Source: Oscillospiraceae bacterium
Lineage (GTDB): Bacteria > Bacillota > Clostridia > Oscillospirales > JAAYXM01
Length of the DNA stretch: 40,570 nucleotides
Direction of reading: 5' to 3'
Assembly: GCA_017435965.1 (NCBI GenBank)
Contig: JAFSEA010000043.1
Location: 1 to 40,570 of the forward strand
The notes under the pieces were generated by a model, which saw only the letters and a list, made by a program, of their open reading frames with translations, had not been told where the DNA came from and made no database searches. Each line of letters begins with the position of its first letter. The stretch's first letter is position 1. This document shows, piece after piece, positions 30,606-39,645 of the stretch. The position numbers were made by a program, and so were the translations under genes.

Positions 30606-31290
30606 ATTTTTTGAAACCACGGTGTTTTTCGGTGTTCTCATAAGTCTTGCTTCCTATGGCCTTGGTATGATGCTCAAAAAGAAGCTTCGCCTTGCCATAT
30701 TCAACCCCCTTCTTGTGGCGATTGTGCTTGTGGTCGTGTTTCTTCTTGTATTTGATATGGATTATGAGACCTATCAGGGAAGTGCGAAGTATTTGAGCTA
30801 TTTTCTCACCCCTGCAACCGTCTGCCTTGCAATCCCTCTTTACGAACAGTTTGAGCGACTTCGGAAAAATGCCGCCGCAGTAATTGTGGGAATAACCACG
30901 GGAGTTATCACAAGTCTTTCAAGCGTTCTTCTTCTCTCCTGTATTTTCGGGCTTTCCCATGCTGATTATGTAACTCTTCTTCCAAAATCCATAACAACGG
31001 CAATAGGGATGGGCGTGTCCGACGAGCTTGGAGGATATGTAGCAATAACCGTTGCGGTAATCATAACAACGGGAATTCTCGGCAATATGATAGCGGAGCT
31101 TGTGTGCAAAATATTCCGCATAACCCACCCCATAGCAAAGGGAATAGGCATAGGAAGTGCCTCCCACGCAATAGGCACGACAAAGGCAATGGAGCTTGGG
31201 GAAACGGAAGGTGCAATGTCAAGCCTTTCAATCGTTGTTTCGGGATTTCTCACGGTTATTCTTGCAGGAATTTTTGCAAACTTCATGTAA
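30598..31290 (+). CDS. lrgB: LrgB/CidB family membrane protein
   Basis: The product is 230 residues with several helices. The family signatures are FLTPATVCLAIPLYEQ, LLPKSITTAIGMGVSDELGG and GIGSASHAIGTTKAMELGE. It works with LrgA as a holin/antiholin-like or pyruvate-uptake pair. The GGGGGAGGG site lies within lrgA. The -35/-10 for the next SLH gene lies in its 3' end. Confidence 0.92.
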   Translation: MAEFFETTVFFGVLISLASYGLGMMLKKKLRLAIFNPLLVAIVLVVVFLLVFDMDYETYQGSAKYLSYFLTPATVCLAIPLYEQFERLRKNAAAVIVGITTGVITSLSSVLLLSCIFGLSHADYVTLLPKSITTAIGMGVSDELGGYVAITVAVIITTGILGNMIAELVCKIFRITHPIAKGIGIGSASHAIGTTKAMELGETEGAMSSLSIVVSGFLTVILAGIFANFM

Positions 31291-31302
31291 ATGGTGTATA
31301 AT
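31274..31302 (+). promoter_or_regulatory. Promoter of the 547-residue SLH gene
   Basis: TTGCAA (31274-31279), 17 bp, TATAAT (31297-31302). It begins inside the lrgB coding end and lies 34 bp before the SLH gene start. Confidence 0.65.
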
Positions 31303-31335
31303 AAGAATATACATCCTTTGAAGGAGGCTATAAAT

Positions 31336-32979
31336 ATGAAAAAGATAATGAAACTGTCTCTTGCGATTTTTGTAATTTGCACAGTTCTTTACCTCACCGC
31401 TTTCGCATCGGATTTTGACTATACGGCGGAGTCTCTTTCCGAGCTCGGACTTTTCAGAGGAACTGGAAACGGCTTTGAGCTTGATCGTGAGCCCACAAGA
31501 GCCGAGGCGGCAACTATGCTTGTACGCCTTTTAGGTGCAGAAGAAGAGGCGATGAGTCTTACATACACCGCACCGTATACCGATGTGTATGACTGGGCAA
31601 AGCCTTATGTTCAGTATTTATATGAAAAAGGTCTCACAAAGGGAATTAGTGAGACAATGTTCGGTTATTCCGATAAATGCACGTCACAGCAGTATGCAAC
31701 CTTCCTTCTCCGTGCTCTCGGCTATTCCGATGGTGAGGGTGGAGATTTCACATATGAAAATGCCCTTTCCTTTGCAAGAGAAAAGGGCGTTGCAGACGGC
31801 GTGAACTGTAATGGAGGAAGCTTTCTCCGCGATAACGTGTGTGCAATGAGCTATACTGCACTTTCCGCATCGCCAAAGTCGGGAGAGCGTGACCTTCTCA
31901 CAAAGCTTATAGGCTCCGGCGCAATAAAGGATGCAAAGGGACAAGATAAGCTCTTTGAAAATCACCGCAATTTCACAAAGGCACTTAATCTTCTCGAAAG
32001 TGACAGGGTCTCCCGTGATATGAAGCTTGTGACCGAGGAGAGAGTAAACGGAATCCTTGCAAGAACAACAACACAGACGGTAAAAGCAGCTTCTGTTGCA
32101 GATTATGAAAATCCGGATAACAGCAGGTTTTCATATGTGGGAAACGTTGAGATAAAGCTTTCCGATGAATATGCAGATGCACTTGATATCCCGAAAGCGG
32201 AGAGAAAGACATCTCATAAGGTAGAGTATTATTATAAAGACGGAAGCTGTTATATAAATACTTCCGGCGAAAAGGTAAAGAGTGATGTATCTGTTGATGC
32301 TGCCGGGGAAAAACTCGGCGGAATGAATATAAAGCCTGCCGCTGTTCCTCTCTCTGCGATAAAGGAGCTTAAAGTCGAGAAAAAGAGCGACGGCACAACG
32401 GAATATACGGCTATCCTCTATGCAGATGCAATGAGCAAGGTGCTCGATTCCGAAGATGTGAAGTTTGATGCAATAGAATATCGCCTCGGTGAAAAGAACG
32501 GCACTTTAAAAAGCTACGGAACGGATATAACCGTAGCAAAGTATGAAGATGGCATTAAAATCACGGAAAAGGTATCAGCCGAGATTACAAACCTAAAATT
32601 CGGCAACAACGTAACCGTAACCTTCCCAAGCGACCTTTCGGGATATGCAAGCGAAAAAATGATTGCCGAAGGTGTTGAAGTGGTATTTGAAGGTGAGTTT
32701 TCCTGGCAAGAGGAATCGGGACGATATGAGAAAGGAACTCCGGGCGTACGCTTTGATGGGTTTGCAAACACCACCGCAACGAAAATTCAAAATTTCAAAG
32801 CCGCGGCAGAAAGAGCAGCTACAGAATGCAAAGTCAAATATAACGCTGTAGATGTGTATTATGACAGCAAATCAGAAATGTGGAAAGTATGCTTTTTTGA
32901 AAAACTTCAGGTGGGTGGCGATATCACGGTATATATGAACGATCAGGGAATAACGCATCTGGTTGTTGCAGGTGAATAA
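31336..32979 (+). CDS. SLH-domain secreted protein of unknown function
   Basis: The product is 547 residues. A signal peptide of about 24 residues ends LTAFA. SLH repeats follow at about 30-190 (FELDREPTRAEAATMLVRLLGAE, YTDVYDWAKPYVQYLYEKGLTKGIS and a weaker third). The remainder is a lysine- and acid-rich domain with predicted strands (TTQTVKAASVADYENPDNSRF and an alpha/beta section) and no recognised enzyme motif. ATG at 31336 is set by AAGGAGG. It has its own promoter after lrgB, though read-through is possible. A wall-attached structural or binding protein is the likely role. Confidence 0.85.
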   Translation: MKKIMKLSLAIFVICTVLYLTAFASDFDYTAESLSELGLFRGTGNGFELDREPTRAEAATMLVRLLGAEEEAMSLTYTAPYTDVYDWAKPYVQYLYEKGLTKGISETMFGYSDKCTSQQYATFLLRALGYSDGEGGDFTYENALSFAREKGVADGVNCNGGSFLRDNVCAMSYTALSASPKSGERDLLTKLIGSGAIKDAKGQDKLFENHRNFTKALNLLESDRVSRDMKLVTEERVNGILARTTTQTVKAASVADYENPDNSRFSYVGNVEIKLSDEYADALDIPKAERKTSHKVEYYYKDGSCYINTSGEKVKSDVSVDAAGEKLGGMNIKPAAVPLSAIKELKVEKKSDGTTEYTAILYADAMSKVLDSEDVKFDAIEYRLGEKNGTLKSYGTDITVAKYEDGIKITEKVSAEITNLKFGNNVTVTFPSDLSGYASEKMIAEGVEVVFEGEFSWQEESGRYEKGTPGVRFDGFANTTATKIQNFKAAAERAATECKVKYNAVDVYYDSKSEMWKVCFFEKLQVGGDITVYMNDQGITHLVVAGE

Positions 32980-33044
32980 AAGAGTTTTAAAAATATAATG
33001 TAAAAAACGAAAGGCAAACGAGTCAGGTTGTTAAGAACATTAAA

Positions 33045-33073
33045 AGCGATGCAACTATTGCAGTTGCATCGCT
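33045..33073. terminator. Terminator downstream of the SLH gene
   Basis: AGCGATGCAACT / AGTTGCATCGCT is a perfect 12-bp stem with a 5-nt loop, followed by T-rich sequence. The rest of 32980-33221 is AT-rich and shows no gene. Confidence 0.8.
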
Positions 33074-33221
33074 TGTTGCATTTTGCATTGTAACACACAC
33101 CTTGATAACCAATCGCAATTCAAAACAGTACAAATTTAGTGCAAAATCAATAATTCGCCTTAATATATATAGTTGCGCAGATTAAAAATACTATCCATAA
33201 AACTATGGTAATCACTCAGGC

Positions 33222-33413
33222 TCAAAGATAAATTTTAATCTTTAGATTATTACGGGAAGAATCTTCAGAGGGTTTACGAGAATAGTAATTTTTTGATGAA
33301 TAATTACTATGCGCTTCATTTGTTTTTTGTTTAGAATTAGATGAAAATAATTTGTAATCAATGTAGCTGTCAAAAGAGTCGCCTTTCCCATTTTTGTTCC
33401 AATCATATCCCAT
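33222..33413 (-). CDS. Small protein with a DxNxNG EF-hand-like loop
   Basis: The product is 63 residues: GYDWNKNGKGDSFDSYIDYKLF, then a polar Ser/Asn/Lys-rich tail. DWNKNGKGDSFD fits the D-x-[ND]-x-[ND]-G calcium-loop pattern, and similar short proteins occur in gut Firmicutes. Start at 33413 is preferred because TGGAG is 6 nt upstream. It lies 59 bp downstream of the DUF262 gene on the same strand. Expression is not certain. Confidence 0.45.
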   Translation of the reverse strand: MGYDWNKNGKGDSFDSYIDYKLFSSNSKQKTNEAHSNYSSKNYYSRKPSEDSSRNNLKIKIYL

Positions 33414-33472
33414 ATTAAACTCCATTCTTTTTGTACTGGCAATTATATTTCAGTGAGATTTTCATCTACGTA

Positions 33473-35554
33473 TTAATCAGTAACATTGATTTGAAAAGCC
33501 TCTGTTATTTCGTATATATCTAATAATTGTTTTGCATAAAATCTTGCTCTTGAAGAACTAATTGTTCCCTCTACGAAATAAGGCGTATTTCCAATTTCTT
33601 TTGCAGTTACTAACAAATTCGCATCTCTTGAAATTATCGGGTCTTTTGATGGATAATTTTTCTTTGATGTTGCCTTGTGAATTTGATTTTCAGATACAAT
33701 TTTTTCAAATAAATTTTCATCAAAATCATAAGCTATTGCACAAATTGTTTTTAAAAATTCTTTCCATGTAGATACTTTAATAACTTTATCGTCAAATAAA
33801 ATTTCTGTTACATCCGTATTATTCATTGGGGTAGAAATATCTGAAATAGGATATAACCCTGGCACAAATTCTGATGATACACTTCTTTGTTTTATTTGCT
33901 TCGTTCTTGGTAATGGTGATATTGTTGCCGCACACGCTCTTTTGGAAATATCTTTGTTTCTTTGCTCAATCTCATTTTCTGTCCATTTTAGAATATTACC
34001 AATTTCAGATGTAATAGCAAATTGAACATTTTTAATTTGTGGAAGTTTTTCATGCCAAGCTCTATTTGAATTTGCCGAATTATATCCTGCCGACATCGGC
34101 GTAAGATTTCCTATAGAATTCAAATATTTTTCGTGCACCTTTGTTGCATTTTCTTCACCACCTAAATTTTCTTTCCACCAGTCTGTTAATTTTTGTGGCA
34201 TCAAATGTTCAACGGTTACTTCTTTTAGCGGTATCGCAACATTTTTTGTTTCAAACTCTTCAATTTGGAGCAATAGCACACGTGCATATTGAGTATTTAC
34301 AAAAGACATTAATGATTCTGCAAATTCTTCATCATCAGGGAATCTACCGGAAATCGCACTGCTATTTGAAAGTTCAAAAAGAATATCATCGTATGTAAGC
34401 GAAATTTCTTCCGAGTTTATCTTATCTAAGATTTGATGCACAACTGAACGCAAGGCACCACCGCCACCTGCAGGTGCTACAATTCTGTATCTCAACATAA
34501 AGTCCGTCAAAAGTTTTATAATTTTTATTAGTTCGTCAATGTTTTCTTCATATAAATTTCTAAAACAATACAAATATAATGAATATACATCTTCCGACTT
34601 CAAAGCAACAGCTTTACTGATGAGTCTGTTCAGCTTTTTATCAGGACATGTTTCAAATAAAAGCCAAGAATAATACTTTGAGTATTCATACATATCTGCC
34701 AAAATTGACACATGGGAAGCATTTGCTTCGGTGAAATGACTTTTAAACATCTTGTAGATTTTTTCGCCCGGAACATCATCAAAAGTATTAATAATCAAGA
34801 AATCTCGTGCAAATTTTGAAACATTCTCGTTTTTTACAGTTTGCTCAATTTTCACCCAATAATTTTGATATAAACTTTCTTGTTCGTCTGCCGTTTCGGA
34901 AAGCAAAAGAAAATTACGAATCAAATCAGCTGGCGAAAGTTTCTTTCCTGTAGAATTTATCTTCTCAAATATAGTCTGAACAGCACCTAAGTCGTTTTCA
35001 ATTTGTAAATTAACATCAACTATTTCTAATTTAGGAATAGTATTATATAAATCCTTGGGACTAACTTCAGATTCACTTATTAACTTTTTGAATAAGTTGT
35101 AATTTTTGATAATGTTGCAATCCTTATTTTCGCATGGGATTTTATCAATAATTGAAATAAAACTCTCAGAATCGTAGGATGTTTGTTTAAGTCTAACTCG
35201 AAATTTGTTATCGCCGGTATCGTTTTTCAAGTATCTTGTATTTATGCTTTTTATTACATCATCATCGTTAACAACGTCGCGAATTGCAGATAAAAGAAGT
35301 AGTATTGTTGTTACTCTTTGTTGTCCATCAACTAAAATGTATTCATTATAAGATGCGCCGCTGTTTTTGCCAACAAAATATACAACATTTCCTAAATAGT
35401 GGTTTTTCCCTGTTTTGTAAGCAGTTTCAACATCTCCGAACAATTCTTCACATTGTTCTTTAGTCCATTCATAATTTCTTTGGAAAGGCGGTATGATAAA
35501 AACCTTATCCAAGCCACCTATCAAATTTAATACTGTTTGCTCTTGCGCTCTCAT
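33473..35554 (-). CDS. GmrSD-like DUF262/DUF1524 restriction protein
   Basis: The product is 693 residues. The N-terminal DUF262 domain has FIIPPFQRNYEWTKEQ and YILVDGQQRVTTILLLL (about residues 18-90), the nucleotide-handling part. The DUF1524 HNH-type nuclease motif is VEHLMPQKL with NSIGNLTPMSAGYNSANSNRAW (about 445-500). A C-terminal extension of about 150 residues follows. Relatives such as GmrSD cleave phage DNA with modified cytosines. It is AT-rich compared with nearby genes, which suggests transfer. GGGAGGAAC precedes the ATG. It lies 35 bp after abiEii in one operon. Confidence 0.9.
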   Translation of the reverse strand: MRAQEQTVLNLIGGLDKVFIIPPFQRNYEWTKEQCEELFGDVETAYKTGKNHYLGNVVYFVGKNSGASYNEYILVDGQQRVTTILLLLSAIRDVVNDDDVIKSINTRYLKNDTGDNKFRVRLKQTSYDSESFISIIDKIPCENKDCNIIKNYNLFKKLISESEVSPKDLYNTIPKLEIVDVNLQIENDLGAVQTIFEKINSTGKKLSPADLIRNFLLLSETADEQESLYQNYWVKIEQTVKNENVSKFARDFLIINTFDDVPGEKIYKMFKSHFTEANASHVSILADMYEYSKYYSWLLFETCPDKKLNRLISKAVALKSEDVYSLYLYCFRNLYEENIDELIKIIKLLTDFMLRYRIVAPAGGGGALRSVVHQILDKINSEEISLTYDDILFELSNSSAISGRFPDDEEFAESLMSFVNTQYARVLLLQIEEFETKNVAIPLKEVTVEHLMPQKLTDWWKENLGGEENATKVHEKYLNSIGNLTPMSAGYNSANSNRAWHEKLPQIKNVQFAITSEIGNILKWTENEIEQRNKDISKRACAATISPLPRTKQIKQRSVSSEFVPGLYPISDISTPMNNTDVTEILFDDKVIKVSTWKEFLKTICAIAYDFDENLFEKIVSENQIHKATSKKNYPSKDPIISRDANLLVTAKEIGNTPYFVEGTISSSRARFYAKQLLDIYEITEAFQINVTD

Positions 35555-35589
35555 CTTTTGTTCCTCCCATATATTTTTGTTATTCCAAT

Positions 35590-36585
35590 TTATGAATTCA
35601 TCTCTTTTTCCAACTTCTCAATACCATCCAAAATTGTATCAAATGGTATTTTCTCACCGAAAATCATATTTTGCATATGTTCATAGTCGGATTTTAAGAC
35701 TTGCAGATTTCTTTCGGGCGGCATAAGTTTCATTGTGCCGATTTTTGCATCTTCGTATCTTGCCCAAGGACAACGATAAAATTTCCCTTTGAAAAGTACA
35801 ACTTTTTCGAGCAATTCTATATTTGCAAATGCGGAATCCTTAACGGGCGAATTTGCCATACAATATAAATCGTAATAGTGCCTTGAATAACGAGCCGGAA
35901 AGGTTTTGTCTTCCGGTCTGTATGCTTCGCGATGAAGAATCGTCACCTTTTCCCAAAATGTTCTTTCGGGAAGAACTGTTAAAATATCCGTTGCAGGCTT
36001 ACTGAAAAGCTTTGGATACTGTGTAGCAGCATAAGGGGTAATTGGTTTGACTGCCGCAGGAGTCCACGCCGCAAGTGCGCCGATTTCAAGTCTTATAACC
36101 GGAAGTATCGAACGGTCCTCGAAGCTTCGACTATATGCAAACACAACTGTCTGTGGATCGGTTTCTTCTATGTAGCACTCGACAGGAGAAGTGAGGATAC
36201 TTTGCAAATCCTTAATTGTTTCAGGCATAAACACATCTTTCAAAAATTCTTCTGTTCTGCGGTTTGCCTTTTTATTGAAAATATCCTGCTTTGTGTTGCT
36301 TCTTTCCAACCAGGGCTCGTCTTTTTCAAAACCAAGGACACGCCAATCTAAAATTAAATCTATATCTTCAGAAAATCGTTCTATAAGCCCATAGGATTTT
36401 GAAAGGCTTGTACCGCCCTTGAATGCGATATTGTCTTTCCATTTGCTTGTGTGAAAAAGATAATCAAGCATAAAGCATACCCAAAAATCCTTTTCAATGA
36501 TAGCATCGGTCATCCCCATTTTAGCGGCAGTATTCTGAAACAATGCTTTTCTGTCATTTTCGCTTATGCTTGCTATGTTAATCAT
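35590..36585 (-). CDS. abiEii: AbiEii-type nucleotidyltransferase toxin
   Basis: The product is 331 residues. FKGGTSLSKSYGLIERFSEDIDLIL holds the GS and D-x-D residues of the DNA-polymerase-beta-like fold. EKDFWVCFMLDYLF and RHYYDLYCM are family blocks. AbiEii-type proteins arrest growth during phage infection, in some cases by modifying tRNA ends. Its start overlaps the abiEi stop by 4 bp (ATGA). Confidence 0.92.
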   Translation of the reverse strand: MINIASISENDRKALFQNTAAKMGMTDAIIEKDFWVCFMLDYLFHTSKWKDNIAFKGGTSLSKSYGLIERFSEDIDLILDWRVLGFEKDEPWLERSNTKQDIFNKKANRRTEEFLKDVFMPETIKDLQSILTSPVECYIEETDPQTVVFAYSRSFEDRSILPVIRLEIGALAAWTPAAVKPITPYAATQYPKLFSKPATDILTVLPERTFWEKVTILHREAYRPEDKTFPARYSRHYYDLYCMANSPVKDSAFANIELLEKVVLFKGKFYRCPWARYEDAKIGTMKLMPPERNLQVLKSDYEHMQNMIFGEKIPFDTILDGIEKLEKEMNS

Positions 36586-37199
36586 TGTTTATCACCTTTG
36601 CAAATTTGTTTTATAAATTCGTATATCCACGAGGTCACCGCCTTTGCTTCAAGCAGAGCAGCAGTTTTTTCCTCGGCGGTTAAATTGTTTTTGAGTTTGT
36701 TTATAATGGTATCGTCAATATTATCTTTTCCGAGGGCTTTGAGCGCCTGAACAATCAAAGCAGTTTTATATGACAATTTCGAAATTTCTTTGTTGGTAGT
36801 TCTCTTGAACTTAATGGTAGTGTTATCGTAGGTGTATTCTTTATATGTTCCGTCACTGACATAAGACCACGTTGCAGGAACCTGAGTTGAAAGTCCCAAA
36901 ATATTTAATGCGGTATCTCCGCAGGGAACGATAGTCCAACCAAAATTGCGGGCAAGAGCTCGTGCAACCTTATCAGGATCCGGCACAACATATTCTTGCA
37001 AAAACTCATTGTATTCGGCTTTGTAATACACACCGCGAATGATACGGAGGATAAGACCTTCTTCTTCCAAACGCATTAAAGACATATTAACCGTTTTCTT
37101 ATCGGTTACATTTACAAAGTCAACAGCAACGAAAACAGTTCCGTTTTCTGAGGCTAAAATGTTTTGTTTTATTTCACTTAAATAATTTGGTCTGCCCAT
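36582..37199 (-). CDS. abiEi: AbiEi-type antitoxin/repressor
   Basis: The product is 205 residues. An N-terminal winged HTH covers about 1-70 (VNMSLMRLEEEGLILRIIRGVYY). The C-terminal AbiEi domain has ARNFGWTIVPCGDTALNILGL. It neutralises AbiEii and represses the operon by binding an inverted repeat; a clear repeat overlaps the promoter here. It is the first gene of the operon. Confidence 0.9.
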   Translation of the reverse strand: MGRPNYLSEIKQNILASENGTVFVAVDFVNVTDKKTVNMSLMRLEEEGLILRIIRGVYYKAEYNEFLQEYVVPDPDKVARALARNFGWTIVPCGDTALNILGLSTQVPATWSYVSDGTYKEYTYDNTTIKFKRTTNKEISKLSYKTALIVQALKALGKDNIDDTIINKLKNNLTAEEKTAALLEAKAVTSWIYEFIKQICKGDKQ

Positions 37200-37208
37200 A
37201 CAATCACC

Positions 37209-37248
37209 TCGTAGAAAATATTATATGCTTTTTTCTACGAAACATCAA
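37209..37248 (-). promoter_or_regulatory. Promoter and operator of the abiE operon
   Basis: On the minus strand the sequence reads TTGATG (37243-37248), 17 bp, TATAAT (37220-37225). The inverted repeat TCGTAGAAAA / TTTTCTACGA (37209-37218 and 37231-37240) flanks the -10, as expected for AbiEi repression. Confidence 0.8.
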
Positions 37249-37355
37249 GTTTTTTTGAAAATTTTTTTGGTAAATTTAAGCTTTTTCATATACAAATTTT
37301 ATAGTTGGTGTTCAAAAAGTTTTGTAGCAGGTGGCTATAGACTGAAAACAAAGAA

Positions 37356-37389
37356 AAGAGGAAAACCCATTTTATTGAGTTTTCCTCTT
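37356..37389. terminator. Terminator of the argS-MATE-DMT run
   Basis: AAGAGGAAAAC pairs with GTTTTCCTCTT across a 12-nt loop, just past the DMT stop codon on the minus strand. Confidence 0.7.
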
Positions 37390-37395
37390 GAATTT

Positions 37396-38247
37396 TTATA
37401 TCACAAAGGGGATTATTATTCCGGTTATTACTATTGCGGCGCACATCAGTTTGTAGAGAATGTTTTTCTCCTTGAATATGAGCCGGCCGGTGAGGATTGA
37501 AACTATAACTCCCGACTGTTTTATGAGAGTCATAAGAGTTACCTGACTTTCGGGGGCGGCATTTGCAATAAAGAGGAGTCTGTCACCGAGGGTGAGGGAT
37601 ATGCTCATAAGAAGCACCCAGTAGTTTCCCTTTATGTTTTTAAAAGAGATTTTTTCTCGTCTTATGAGAAGGACGGCACCATAGATAATCACCATAAAGA
37701 GCATAAACCAGAACTGAAGCTGACCTGCTTCCATATCCTTCATAAGCACCTTGTCCATAGCACCCGACACGGCGTTTAAAAAGCAGTTCATCATAGCCGT
37801 GATGAAGATTCCGAGAGTCATTTTGTCGTTTCCGCCGCTTTTTTTAAGATTGACCAGAGTGAGACCGAGGATTACGACACAGACACCGATTGCTTTGGGA
37901 AGAGTGAAGCTCTCACCCAGAACAACCACACCGAGAAGTGTTGAAAATACCACACGGGAAAGATCCATTATGCCATAGAGACTCACGGACATTTTCTTTA
38001 TGGCGAGAAGTGAGCAGAGCCACGCACCGCAACACACAGATGCCTTTATAAAGGAATAGAAAATGTATATGCCGGGAGTTTCAAAAGCACCTTTTGAAAA
38101 AGGAAGGCACAGAATCCAGGCAAAGAGAGTGTAGAAAAATAATATTTCGTTTGCGCCACTTTTCTTCAAAGCGGCTTTTTTCATACCTTCACGTCCGCCC
38201 TTCATAAGAGCGTAGGTGAAGACTAAAAGAATCCAAAGATTATCCAC
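37396..38247 (-). CDS. EamA/DMT superfamily transporter
   Basis: The product is 283 residues with about ten membrane helices in two five-helix repeats. LSRVVFSTLLGVVVLGESFTLPKAIGVCVVILGLTLV is the typical EamA repeat end. The second repeat ends similarly (TGRLIFKEKNILYKLMCAAIVITGIII). Members export amino acids or metabolites. The start is GTG, with CGGAGAC upstream. It lies 18 bp after the MATE gene. Confidence 0.85.
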   Translation of the reverse strand: MDNLWILLVFTYALMKGGREGMKKAALKKSGANEILFFYTLFAWILCLPFSKGAFETPGIYIFYSFIKASVCCGAWLCSLLAIKKMSVSLYGIMDLSRVVFSTLLGVVVLGESFTLPKAIGVCVVILGLTLVNLKKSGGNDKMTLGIFITAMMNCFLNAVSGAMDKVLMKDMEAGQLQFWFMLFMVIIYGAVLLIRREKISFKNIKGNYWVLLMSISLTLGDRLLFIANAAPESQVTLMTLIKQSGVIVSILTGRLIFKEKNILYKLMCAAIVITGIIIPFVI

Positions 38248-38265
38248 AGTTTGTCTCCGTATTAT

Positions 38266-39621
38266 TTATATAACTTTTTTCTCAAGCCATTTGCCGCTTC
38301 TGAAACGGAAGAAATTAAATATTGAACGACAGGTCCAGTCGCCCCACATGCCTATCCACACGCCGAGAAGTCCCATACCGAAGAAATGGTCAAGGGCGTA
38401 TGACAGACCTACACGGAAGGTAAACATACTTGAAACTGCGAGGATAACAGCGTATTTTGTGTCACCTGCGGCTCGGAACGCCGCAACGGGAACGAAGGAC
38501 CACGCATATATGGAGAAAATTGTGAGAAGTGCACCTGCTCCCGTTATGTAGGCGGATTCACGGAGTGCCGCTTCTTCAAAGTCGAATATGCTGACAAGGG
38601 GTTCTCTAAAGAGGAAAACGCTTCCGAAAACAACGACTGTCATGATTATATCGACATTTACAAGCTTTTTGGTGTACATCTTCGCCTGTTCTTTTTCTCC
38701 TGCACCCATACATTGTCCCACAACGGTGAGTAGCACCGTGCTCATACAACCAACGGTTGTCCAGCCGATGTTACAGAGAGTGTTTGCAACGGAGTTTGCC
38801 GCAATGGCAATAGTGCCGAAGGTGGAAACAAGGCTTGCAACAAGAAGCTTTCCTGCCTGGAAAAGTCCGTTTTCAAGACCGTTTGTAACGCCGATATTCA
38901 TAACACGGCGCATAATATCAAAGTCCAGCTTGAATTTGAGAAGGTTTTCAAAATGAACCTTCAAAGACTTATTATGGAGAATCATAATTCCCGCAACAGC
39001 CCAAATAACACGGGAAAGGGTTGTGGAGATAGCTGCACCTGCAACACCGAGGTCAAAGCCATAGATAAGGGTTGCGTTTCCGATTACGTTAAGGACATTT
39101 ACAGCGGCGGTAAGCCACAGAGCCGTTGAGCTTCGTGCCTGGGCACGTAAAAGTGCCGTACAGGAGCTTCCTATGGCAAAGGCAGGATATCCGAGAAGTG
39201 TCCAGAAGAAGTATGTCTTTGAGTTTTCAAAGAGTGCCGGCTCGAGATTTCCGTAAACAAGGGAAATGACCTGCGGTATGAAGAGGAGAAGCACGGCCAT
39301 AAGGAGTGTGGCGATGGCGGTTGAGCTGTAGAGAAGCTGATTCGCACTCACCTTTGCCTTATCAAGGTTTCCGCTTCCGATATATTGACTTGTTACGACA
39401 ACGCCACCGGTTGTGATGGCGTTGAACATAAGTATGAACATAAGGTTTAAAGAGTCAACAAGGGAAACTGCACCGACTGCCACCTCACCTGCACTTGATA
39501 CCATAGAGGAGTCGGCAATACCTGCAGCGATTGCAAGGAGCGAATCGATGATGATAGGTACTGCAAGAGAAACAAGGGCACGGTTTGAAAACATAGGTTT
39601 ATTCTGTAAGTGTTGGTTCAT
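38266..39621 (-). CDS. MATE family efflux transporter
   Basis: The product is 451 residues with 12 predicted helices. SLAVPIIIDSLLAIAAGIADSSMVSSAGEVAVGAVSL is the usual N-terminal MATE block, and VVTSQYIGSGNLDKAK the next. The second half repeats the pattern (VVGQCMGAGEKEQAKMYTKKLV). It should export cationic drugs or metabolites with Na+ or H+ exchange. GAAGGTGA precedes the ATG. It starts 24 bp after argS. Confidence 0.9.
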   Translation of the reverse strand: MNQHLQNKPMFSNRALVSLAVPIIIDSLLAIAAGIADSSMVSSAGEVAVGAVSLVDSLNLMFILMFNAITTGGVVVTSQYIGSGNLDKAKVSANQLLYSSTAIATLLMAVLLLFIPQVISLVYGNLEPALFENSKTYFFWTLLGYPAFAIGSSCTALLRAQARSSTALWLTAAVNVLNVIGNATLIYGFDLGVAGAAISTTLSRVIWAVAGIMILHNKSLKVHFENLLKFKLDFDIMRRVMNIGVTNGLENGLFQAGKLLVASLVSTFGTIAIAANSVANTLCNIGWTTVGCMSTVLLTVVGQCMGAGEKEQAKMYTKKLVNVDIIMTVVVFGSVFLFREPLVSIFDFEEAALRESAYITGAGALLTIFSIYAWSFVPVAAFRAAGDTKYAVILAVSSMFTFRVGLSYALDHFFGMGLLGVWIGMWGDWTCRSIFNFFRFRSGKWLEKKVI

Positions 39622-39645
39622 TTTAAATCACCTTCGGGGGGATTC

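Noticed and set aside
30069..30641. 190-codon minus-strand frame across the ArAE and lrgA genes
   Set aside because: It is opposite two genes with clear membrane-family motifs, is rich in His/Cys/Arg, and has no ribosome binding site.
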